NCBI GenBank assembly: GCA_941918925.1
Contig: OW799233.1
Coordinates: 146,508,223 to 146,572,222 of the forward strand
Source: Phyto melanocephala
Taxonomy: Eukaryota; Arthropoda; Insecta; Diptera; Rhinophoridae
Direction of reading: 5' to 3'
DNA: 64,000 bases
The translations under genes and the position numbers were made by a program. Below, piece after piece: positions 45,001 to 57,000 of this stretch; the first letter of the stretch is position 1; each line of letters starts with the position of its first letter. Below the pieces are notes generated by a model, which was given only the letters and a program-made list of their open reading frames with translations, was not told the origin of the DNA and did no database searches.

Positions 45001-48000
45001 TGAGCTAGCACATTCACAAGAAGTTGTAGAAACCGATTTTAATATCCCTTTTATTAATAATTCCCCAGATATGCGATAATAAATACTCATATTGTATTAA
45101 AGGTAGCAATGTTTCTCGTTTGGAAAATTTTTTGCTCGCTCAAGTATACTAAGTCCTAAGGCCTAAGTCATGTTTAGCCAGATAAACAAATATCAACACT
45201 TTCGATGTACAAGCCTTAATCCATATATCCCAGCTTTATTTATTTATATTTGTTTTTTAAAGTAAGTATTTTTTGTGTGTGCATTTGCTGAAAACTACAA
45301 CTCTTTGATAGCAGAATAACATTAAAATTTAATTTAATTTAAATCTGCAAAATAGTCTAAAAATAAAGAGTCTATTTTGCTCAGTACAATAAAGTATTTT
45401 TTTTTTATTAAAGAAATTATAAGAAAATACTCTTATATAATAAAATTAATTTTTAAAAATTTGTCGTGTTTCGTGTATCTTTTTTTTACAACATTACTAT
45501 TTTTTTAAAGTCATCATTATGAGTAAACTTAAACAATATTATACTGGTATTAAAAGAAAGATGACGTATTTCACAGTGGCTTTGTCAGTTTAAAGTAGAC
45601 AATTTATATGCAAATTATAATTATTGATTTCACTTTTACGATTTTATCTTCATCTGACATAACCTACAATCATTAACATCTTCAAAGGAAAGTGTAAAAG
45701 TGTATTATAATTTTATCGTTCGTGTGAAATTTCTACGATATTCATTTTAGACCCTATTATGTGTATATTTTCTAGATCCTAATAGATAGAGGAATTCATT
45801 CAGTTAAGTCCATCTGTTCTTGTATATGATGGAATTATATTTTTGAAGTCCCATCGTACAGTAAATTTCAGACTTCTCTACAGTATCAGATTATAAAAAT
45901 TTTTTTTTTGAATTTTGAATTTTGCTATTTAAAAAAAGTTATGTGACACATTATCAGCTGAGATAGTAACGAAAGAATACGACTGCCGCTTTTGTTTTAC
46001 TTAAACTAAGTCAGATTATGCAGCACCTATGGATCCATTAATCATACATTTAGAAAGTCTTTTAAAACAGTAGTTAAGAATGATTTCCAAAAAAAAAAAA
46101 AAAATAAATAATAATAATTTCTCGGTTCAAATAATTCTTTTTCTTTTTTTTTTGCTAAGAATGCTTTATTTCCTAAAATTTGTTCAAATCATTTTGGACC
46201 AATTTTAATATTTTGGAAATTTATTACTTAAATTGATATTGGTTGTAACTGGCCCAAAACAGAACCGAAAACATAAGTTTTATCTCTTAACGGTGATTTA
46301 AACATGAAATTAGTTAAAAGTAACGTAGTGAGAAAGGAGTAAATAATTTTTAATGCACTTTTTAATAAATATTATTAAAAAGTATCAGCTTTTTTGTCTA
46401 AAAATAAACTTTTTTTTATAAAACTTCTTTAGTTTACATTATTATTAGCAACCATTTCCTACTAAATGATTTTCAACTATTTTTACAAAACGACCAGTTT
46501 AAATACCAACCATTTTCAAACAGTATACGGTTTAAAACTATTTTTTTTAAAACGTCTAAAACAACTCGTATACTATTACTTATGTTTAAAAAGTATTTTA
46601 AATCCGTTCGCAACAAATACACACAATATTGTCTGCAGAAAATGGTCTAATAATTGGAAAATAGCTTTTTGAAAATGTATTTTTCTCAAAACGATTTATA
46701 GTAAACTTAGTGGCACTACTGATTTGTTTTTAAAACGTAGGCTCTTTTATTAACGAAAATAAATACAAATGTCTGTGTATGCGTGCATATTTATGTGAAA
46801 AAATAAAACAAAAATAGCAGCACATGAATTTCATCCCAAATAGACATACATAGAAGTGCCTCCACATGTTCATACACAGAAAAAATATTGTTTAAAATTG
46901 TTTTAAACTATTTGATTCATTTCTATTTTATATAAGTAATGTTTTTAATTCATAATAAATGTTTTTGAAAAACAAAGAATTGTGTATCAGTTGAAAAAAA
47001 TAAAACAAATTCAAAATTAAATAGAATGTCAAAAAATATAATTTTTTAATATTTTAACCTAATCAAAATGAGTTTTAAATGTGAATATGCAGAAAAATAG
47101 TTTTGGAAAAATGTCTAGTAAGTATGTCTATGCATATGTATGTATGTAAATACGTCCTACTTATGCTATAAATGTGAATGTCTGGATATTTAAATGTTTA
47201 TGTTCACACAAAAACGTCTGAACGGAGTTGTATTAATCAGTGAAATATCATTTTTAAAAATTTCAAAAATTTTAAGTAACGATTTTGTACTATTGCAATT
47301 GATATTTTTTCAATATTTATTCAATTAAATTAATTAATTTTATTTGATCAATACTATAATTTTTTTAATTGAAGCATAATCAATTAATACATTGATTAAT
47401 AATATTAATTTCATAATTAAAATTCAAATTAATTTTTTTCTGTGTACGCATGTAAGTATTTAGGAATACATTCGATATTTCATGCGGGCGCTATTTTTTG
47501 TATTACTAGAGGTATTTTCATACTTTACACATGTATTTGTGTAATTTTTTTTTATATTTGAATAAAAACCAGAATAAATTTATACCAGTCAAGGTTTCAT
47601 ATTTGTGTAAAGGATCTTTTTTTTCTTCATTTTGTTTTTAGTTCGATATAATTTATTGAAACAGAAAACAACTATATAAAATACTATGAAAAAAGGTCAT
47701 ATTTTTTCAGGCTTTAAAGTGGCCAGGTTTAGGGTTTCTAACAGATGAACAAGTATTTTAATTATGTTGTTTAACATTTAAATTAAGGACAAAATATTAA
47801 CATTCTACTTCGAAACAATTTATTTTTTGATTAGTAATAATTCTGGCAGCTATTAAGCATACAATTCATATATTTTATTAAAACATTTAAAAATGTTTTA
47901 TTAATATATTATTTATGAGAGTGCATAATCAAAATAAATTTTTGGACTGCTAGTTATCTGGGATCGAAATTGTACGTAGCTGCTTGTTATAGCAGTTGCA

Positions 48001-51000
48001 TTATTTTTTGGACTTTCTATTTATATTTTTATACCCTTCACCTGTGGTGCACAAGGGTATATATAGCTTTCTAATTCCGTTTGTAATTTCTACAATTTTC
48101 ATTTCCGACCCCATAAAGTATATACTTTCTGAAAGCTTATGAATAGAGGAGTCGATTAAGCCCTGACCGTCTGTCCGTCTACCCGTGTGTTGGTTGAAAT
48201 CAACTTTTGGAAGCAACTATATGTTCCTTAGATCTGTGTATGGTATCAATCTTTTGGCAATATCCGAGAATGAACCGCTATTGAAATTCAGCACAATCGC
48301 CCTATAACTTTCTGAGATATGAGCAAAAAACCACGACCACCTCGTTTTTTTTTTCACAATTACAATAACATACATACTGGTTAGAATAAAATTGGCATCG
48401 AATCCGAGCTGAGCCAAAAAAAATTTATTTTATTTAATATATTATTTATATTTTATTATTTTTTTAAATTTTTTTTTAAATTATATTTATTTGGTTGTTG
48501 GGTTTAAGCTGGTTTATATGCATTTCACTGGTGCTTATGCCAGATCATCAGTAAACCTTTACCCAAATTCTTGAAAAAGTTTAAAATTTTTATAAGTTAT
48601 ATTTATACCCTTCACCTGTGGTGCACAAGGGTATATATAGCTTTGTCATTCCGTTTGTAATTTCTACAATTTTCATTTCCGACCCCATAAAGTATATATT
48701 TTCTGAAAGCTTATGAATAGAGGAGTCGATTAAGCCCTGACCGTCTGTCCGTCTTTCCGTCTGCCCGTCTGTCCGTGTGTTGGTTGAAATCAACTTTTAG
48801 AAGCAACTATATGTTCCTCAGATCTGTATATGGTATCAATCTCTTGGAAATATCCAGGAATGAATCGCTATTGAAATTCAGCACAATCGCCCCATAACTT
48901 TCTGAGATATGAGCAAAAAACCATGACCACCTCGTTTTTTTACACAATTACAACAACAACATACATATATACATACATGCAAAAAACATGCTAAAAAAAA
49001 AAAATTACAAAAAAAAAATAATAATAAAAAAAATGACAAAAAAAAAATTTTAAAAAATTTAAAAAAAAAATTAAAAAAAAATTTTTTTAAATTTTTGTAA
49101 AAAAATTTTTTTAAAAAATATAAAAAAATATATAGATAATATCTTAAATAAAATAAGATAAAATTTGTTTGGCTCATCTGGGATTCGATGCCACATTTAG
49201 TCTCACCAGTATATACATATGTACGTATTTTATATGAGATGAATGGTGATACAAACAATTGTTATTGCATGACTACTCGTTGTGAAGGGTAAATAAGATT
49301 CGGCACAGCCGAATATAGCACTGTTACTTGTTTTAAATTCTCATTAACAAAATGAGAATTCAAAAATAAAACAAAAAACTATTAAAAACTTTTTCAAAAA
49401 CCCAACCAACAATTTTTTTTAATTTTGAATTTATTTTATTTTTTTTAATTTTTTTTTAATTTTTTTTAAATTTTTTTTAATTTTTTTGTGATTTTTTTTA
49501 TTATTTTTTTTTGTTTTTTTTTTTTTTTTTGGTATGTTTTTTACAGGTATGTACGTATTTTATATGAGATGAATGGTGATACAAACAATTGTTATTGCAT
49601 GACTACACGTTGTGAAGGGTATATAAGATTCGGCACGGCCGAATATAGCACTGTTACTTGTTTTTATTATTATAATTTTTATTATATTTTTATATTAGGC
49701 TATAAGTTCTATGTGATAATGACAGAATATCTAGGAAAAGTTAGTTATCCGATACTAGCTGCGTGGAATGCATTTTCGAAACCAGCTACGGTTTCATCAT
49801 CAGCACTCTTTTGATCAGAACTACAAATGTTGTGTGTAAATATCAACTATTTAACTCAGTATTTTATTGAAAATTGAAACATAGAATTATTTGTTCTAAT
49901 TGATTTATGTCTTTCATATAACATTGAGTTAGTACGAAATTTACCAACATCTGTTTTTCCTGTATTCTTTTTGCACGTAATTACCACAAGTAATTAATGG
50001 TTGCCTTTAGCTACAGATCCACAGATGTCGCTAAAGCAATTTTTGCAATTATGCAGTTGCATTTTAAGTCACATGTGTTCTAAACAAGATGGTATTAAAG
50101 AATGAGATCGATAAAACCCTAACACGAATAAAACGCAATAACTTTGAAACGAATTAATCCATTTTAATGAAAGTAGCGTGGTTTAACAATAAAATAACAG
50201 TAAATTAAAATATTAATTAGTTCTGGACAATTAGGTGGATTTGCTTCTTTTGGCACTACCACTATATTATTTGTTTCATACCATTCTGCTGCAGATTTAC
50301 TATAATGACACGACGCTAGGTCGGGCCAAAAATATGTTGACTTATTGTGTTTTTGTATGAATGGAAGCAACCTCTTCTGCAAGCACTCCTTGATGTAAAT
50401 ATCAGTGTTGATAATCCCAGTAGTAATAAATTTACTGCTTCTTTCTCCGCACGTGCATATAGCTTGCCAAACTAAGTACTTCTTTGGAAACTTTGTCTTT
50501 TTTTGGAAGTTAAATTGGTCATCGACATTACCTCTTCCATCGGCCACATAATAACTTCGCCCTGGGAGCTGAGAAAAGTCGGCAAGAACGTAAGTCTCAT
50601 CATCCATAATACAACACTCATATTTGTTGATAAAATTTCTAAGCAGTTCTTTGGCACGACTTTTTGCATCCAAGTTTTTCTTCGAATTTCTGTCTGGCAC
50701 TTTTTGAACCTTGTAGGACTTAAGGCCTTCATATCTTTTAACCTTCCTTACAAAAAATCGGAACAGTTTGCTTTTAAGGCGGCTTTACGGTTTGAGAGGT
50801 TGGGATTTTGGTTTAGAAGACTAACAATCTTTGAAGCTAACTGTGGGTCAGTTATACCTTTTTTAGCTCCACTTTCAGCTTTCCTTTTAATACTACGACG
50901 TTCGTTATACACTTTTATCACACGCGAAACTGTTTGTTGTGACACCTTTATCTCATTTGCTATAGATTTGTAAGTACGACTGGGATTTTTTAAAAAAATG

Positions 51001-54000
51001 TTTATTATTTTTTCACGCACTTTTTATTCGGAATCCATTTTCAAACAAACTAATAATCCGATTATGCTATTATTTTGTACACATAATTTGACAAGTTTTT
51101 AAATGCAAACTTGATCATAAACAGTTATATTTTTTGTGCATGAAGAAAGGTGGAATTAAAAATGTGTGTTAAGGTTTCACTGATCTCATTCTTTAGTTGA
51201 ACAATGTTTTTATTTTTACACCAAGCCCAGTGTTTGTTTGTTGTATTTTAAAGTATTGCATTTGAACTATTTTTAATTTGTATTATATTTTTATATTTGG
51301 CTATAAGTTCTATGTGATAATGACAGAATATCTAATTTTTTTATATTATTTTTATTTTTTTTAATTATTTTTTTAAATTTTTTTTTGTAAATTTTTTTTT
51401 CTGTTTTTAATATTTTTTTTTTATTTTTTTTTGGAAACAATACATACGTAAACTCAATTTATAATTTTGCAATGGTATGTTTTTATATATGTATGTATAT
51501 TTTTATACGTATGTTTTTTACATGTATGTACGTATTTTATATGAGATGAATGGTTATACAAACAATTGTTATTGCATGACTGCATGTTGTGAAGGGTATA
51601 TAAGATTCGGCACGGCTGAATATAGCGCTGTTGCTTGTTTTATTTATTTTTATTAATATTATTATATAAAAAATAACGTGACTGACTGATTTATTGTCGC
51701 ATAGCCCAAACGCAAAAAGCTACAGACATGAAATTTGGAAAATGTGTTCTTTTTTGATGTATTTTTAGCTCCACTAAGAAGGGATTGTCGATAACCTTAA
51801 ATCTGCTATACTAAAAATTATATAGTTTTACTTAAAAAGTTCTTGTAATCTATAAAAAAATAAGCTCAGAGGTATCTGGTCTTTTTTGGAATTTTTAACT
51901 CCTAAGGGTAAAAAACTGGTAAAACCATTATTTGGTACTTTTTGGTACCCTCTACAACTTTCAAACACTTCAAGTTAGCAAATAAATGTAAGTTGTTTGC
52001 CTTAAACTGTGAAAATATATTAAAAGGATTCGGCAGTTTTTGCAAATTCGCGTGTACAAGATGTACAAATTGTTACTGTTTTAGTACTTGAAAAAAAAAA
52101 CTTATATCTTTCAGGACATTGATAAATAATTACTATAGGCTAACAGAACATGAAACATTATTTAGGTGAAATTTTTGGAAACTTTTTGGGGGACAGACAA
52201 AGAACCAAATGGGTAAAATATGAATAATTCCTAATTAATTTGTAACACCACCACCAGACATAAAAAATTATGTAATTACTCAAAATTTAAACATACTCAT
52301 AACAGGGTGGAAAGGGCTAAATTCGTGAATGTAGTTTGGAACTTTTGAGAACATATTTATTTTTATTAAAAAAAGTAGCAGATTCTTTAGTTTGAATCAT
52401 GTCTATTAAAATATTTAATTGTTAAATATATATTTCACCATTTTAAGTTTTTATTGAAAACAAAAAAGGGTACTTTTTATAGGTTTCTGAATATGGGATT
52501 TTAAAATTATGGATTTTTGATTCAAGTTAAGGTTTCAAATGATATGGATGACATTCATTTCTAAAAATGTAAATTTTTTTAAATTACAGACTATTGACCT
52601 AAGCTTTCATGGAAAAAATTATCGGTCATTGAGCCCCCTTACTGGCACGTAAATTTTCAATAACATTTTTTTAATAAACTGTTGTCAATATCGATAGTAT
52701 TGTTTAATCTCTGTGTTTTATTGCTATGCACTTCCGATTTAAAAAAAGCCACACAAAATATAAAAATGTGCCAAATCGTACCATCTTGGTGGCTAACTCA
52801 CTTGTCCTCTTAAGGGGAGTAATGGGATCTCCAAACTTATTATTATTATTTTTTTTTTCAAAACATCCATTGTTTCTCTCGATGTGCGACAACTGACACC
52901 ATATAAAGAAAATATTCTATTAGTACTAGTGCCATGACTGACCACTTTCACGCTTATTGTTAAAACTGTCTTATTAATAAAAAAAAGTACTAACAGCAAA
53001 ACTTTGAATTATCAAGTATTGAAAATTCGACTCCACTAGAGCTAAAATTTGTATCAGTGTTATAAACTTAATCTATGTATCTTATTTGTCGTGGGAGTGT
53101 AAAAGCCCCCTAAGGTAGAACAAATATTTTGGAGTCCATATGTTTAAGCTCCAGTTTGGTAAATAAAAAACCGATCTTAAGCAAAAATAATCTTATAAAT
53201 ACGCCAGATTTTAATATTATAGGTATTCGATAGACAGTAGATTATTTAAGATGATTTCTTGTGCTTAAAATTTTCGAATGGAATTTTTAAATTGTTTAAT
53301 AGTGTTTGTTGAATAACTATTGTATTAAAAATTAGTTTACCAAGCCATTGATAAATATATCAATTTGATAGAAAAATATAAAACGGCAACAATATGGTGA
53401 AATGGAATTATAGCAAAAGTCCAGTAAAAAACTACGCATGTATTTTTACTTTTACCACTCTTACATGAGTATCCGCTTTAGCGAAGTGCTTTACGATTGA
53501 AATAATTGTATTAGCAGTAATTAAGCCAATCAAATAAACCATTAAAGTGAAAATTGTATTAAAATATGAACTCGCAAATACGTTCATTTTATTTAGAACT
53601 GGTCACCTTTATATTACTGCCATTGCACACAACTAAAGTTCAATGGTTACTAGTTGGTGAAATTGTGGGGGTTTGAACAACATATGAAAATATCATACAA
53701 ATCTACATTCAATCGAATTGTTTGTATGTAAAGAAAAACCTATTAAAACCAAGGAATTTATTACTTCAACTGTGATCGAAATAGCATTCACATGCTCTTT
53801 TTGTTCGTTTTCTTACAGACACAGACATTTTCAGCCTCGGTATATGATTGTGAAACTGTGACAATACTGGTGGATATTAGTCACTGTACTATGGTTGGGA
53901 AAGTTATGCTCATGGTCACTTGCATTGGTGCTAGTGAAATTTGTAAACTATTTTTCTTTGGATAACATTCGATTTTGCAATATGGTACGCATCGCCAAGT

Positions 54001-57000
54001 TATATGCTGTGATGTGTTCTTTTGCATGTTGCTGTTTATGCTACCATTCATATTGCTTGCAATTGCTTAACAAAATTGCAAGTATGTCTGTTTGTGTACA
54101 TGTGTTTCAGTATATAGGTCTGTATTGATATGAAGTTGTTGCAATAAAACTTTTGAATTGCTTTGCCAATTCAACGCTTTTTTTAACACACATTTTGACA
54201 GATATACGACTTTTTCCATATAAAATAAAACACTGAGAGATACAAATGTAAATGGGTTCGAATTCCTTTTAAGTTACTGTTAAATTTTTGTAACACTTTT
54301 CGCTTAAATATTGTACAGAATTGTGTATTTTGTTGTATTTATTAATATCTTACTACATCCTTCACCTGTGTTGCAAAGGCTATATAGCATTGTCATTCCA
54401 TTTGTAGTTCATACAATACTCACATACGACCCTACAAATCGGTTGATTTTCTGAGATATGAACAAATAAGCACGACTACCTCTATTTTTCTCATATTCGA
54501 AAGATCAAAGTTTTTATCGATATTAAATTCAATGTCCAGTATAATTTAATAAACTATAAGAAAGTATTAACTGTAAGATGGCGTCTAAAACAAAATGGCA
54601 GAAAATATTTTTACTTAACCCACCAATACGGGTATTACATGAAAGGGCTTGACAAGCACGCTACGATGCAATCGTTACCCATGCACATAATGGTGAAGTG
54701 TATTACTACAGCCGAATATAGCACTCTTACTTGCTTTTGTTATATGTCTGTACCCATTTCTTACTGTTGAAGCCAATTTTCCTGGGCTACTACTGCATTC
54801 ATATAAATAGTATAAATACATACACACTTCAATTCTTTAACATAAGAGATGGAAAATATTACATAATATCATAGTTCTTGGAAAAATTAAAAACACAGTC
54901 AACTTAATTTACAATATATAAACACTTATACAGAATTCAGGTTTCAATTTCGGAAACTACACCAAAGCTTTGTAATTGTTCAGCTATACAAGATAGAGGA
55001 GAGACTCTAGTTTTTAAAGTATTGTTTCTAATTTTTTTACTATTATTTTATGTAATAACTAGAATTTATAATAATAAAATATACAATACAGATCATTAAG
55101 CAAAACTCATATTCTCATTCCTTATAGATATATGTATCTGAATAAAGAAAACATTTGGTATTGCAACAGTATGCAGTTTCTCTCTTATATTTGATATTTA
55201 GGTAATCTAATAAACTTTATGTGTGTCAATGCCTACACAAACTACAATATACAGTTTATGTGTCTTAATAAAATAGGCAATTGTATTTGATTTTCTAATA
55301 TTTCCTCTATATGCAGAGAAGCACATCACATAACAATGTTAATAATCACCCAATTAAATGGATGAAGTTAGCTGTTGTACATTTTTATTAACAAATATAA
55401 CACTCATATCCAATTGTCATTATGAAATGTTTATAATAATATGAAAAAGAGTCACATGATAATAAGCGGTAAGTTAATAATTTTCCCATAAGAAAACGAA
55501 TTTTCATTATAGCACACCTCACATTTGCATATTGCCTTTAGGCATTTCAACATTGTCTTCGGCTAAAATTGTTTTTATTGTTTATATAGTGTATGTGTAT
55601 TTAAATAAAATACAAATGCTCTTAAGCTGACTTTTTATACCCTTCACACAGTGAAAAAGGGTATATATAGGTTTGTCATTCCGTGTGAAATTTCTACAAT
55701 TTTCATTTCCGACCCCATAAAGTATATATTTTCTGAAAGCTTATGAATAGGGAAGTCGATTAAGCTCTGTCAGTCTGTCAGTCTGTCCGTCTGACCGTCT
55801 GTCCGTGTGTATGTTGAAATCAACTTTTTGAAGCCCCCCGACATCGCTTGGACCCGGGTGAGGTATTAAAATATCAGAAATATTCGGGAGTAGATCGCTA
55901 TTGAAAATCAGAAACATCGGTACATAAACAACTGAGATATGAGCAAAAACCCACGACCACCTCGATTTTTTTTTCACAAAAACAACATTACAACAACAAC
56001 ATATATACATACAAACGTGTATACTGGTTAGAGAAAACGTGGCATCGAATCCCAGCTGAGCCAAAAAAAATTTTTTTTATATATTTAAAATTTTTTTTTA
56101 AATTTTTTTTTTTAAATTTTTTTTTTATTTTTTATTTAATATATTATATATATTTTTATTATTTTTTTTTTTAATTTTTTTTTTTAATATTTTTTTTTAT
56201 TTTTTTTTTTTGTTTTACATTAATTATATATATTTTAATTATTTTAAAAAAAATTTTTTTTTTTTTAATTTTTTTTTTTAAATTTTTTTTTAAATTTTTT
56301 TTTTAAATTTTTTTTTTTTATTTTTTTTTTTTAACATACATACGTAAATTTATAATTTTACAATGGGATGTTTTTTATATATGTATATTTTTTATATGTA
56401 TGTACGTATTTCATATGAGATGAATGGTGATACAAACTACTGTTATTGCATGACTACACGTTGTGAAGGGTATATAAGATTCGGCATGGCCGAATATAGC
56501 GCTCTTACTTGTTGTCATTATTTCGGTTTAATTGTACTTACCAATTACAGTTAAATTGATCTTCAGGTTTCTTGTAGGTGAGTTTCGAAAATCAACTCTA
56601 CATCTATAGACGCCTTCATCTTCTAAGCGCACATTATCGATTTTTAATTGTGCTGGATGAGATGTACTACTAAAGTAAGCTCGCGATCCAAATGCTAATG
56701 GTGATGACCACAATCTCGCTTGGCCAAATTGTCTCCCTCTCACGTCAAAACTGAAAAGGTGTAAGAATGAAAGTGAATGTTTGTTGAAAGACATTTTATA
56801 AGTTTGTTAACAAAAACATGAGATCCTGGCATCGGGTAAAAAATTTTACAACTTAATAAAATGGTACATTTACGGTATTAAATTTTTTATTTGCTTTATT
56901 GTAAATTATTTGTTTTGGCTTAAGTTGATTTTCCTAAATTAATAGACTTCTAAAAAATATTTTCTTTTTGTTAGTCATGGCATGTCCTCGTACACATATA

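Larger units (their letters stand above)
19181..56541. other. 37.4-kb intron between Ig1 and Ig2 exons, host of the nested gene
   Basis: The phase-1 intron runs from the donor at 56541 down to the acceptor at 19181. It contains the complete antisense DNAI7-like gene, two small inverted-repeat elements, two LINE fragments, mariner and Tc1 relics and many dispersed-repeat copies. Stretches 24050-29580, 34870-37700, 42400-45700, 46000-48000 and 52400-54350 hold no gene or element that I can support. Within them, 26485-26560 is a 'ggttaggttagg' repeat. About 43720-43775 ('cctgaagatgac', 'gtcgaaatattgg', then AATAAA) looks like a retroelement 3' UTR but is unproven. Confidence 0.8.

Noticed and set aside
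48372..48417. A tRNA gene
   Set aside because: Only B-box-like and D-arm-like words are present. No acceptor stem or anticodon arm could be folded.
55741..56064. 107-codon minus-strand open frame, and the similar ones at 29791-29994, 48217-48417 and 48878-49258
   Set aside because: All four are the same stretch of one repeat family read in reverse. The 'protein' recurs only because the repeat does.
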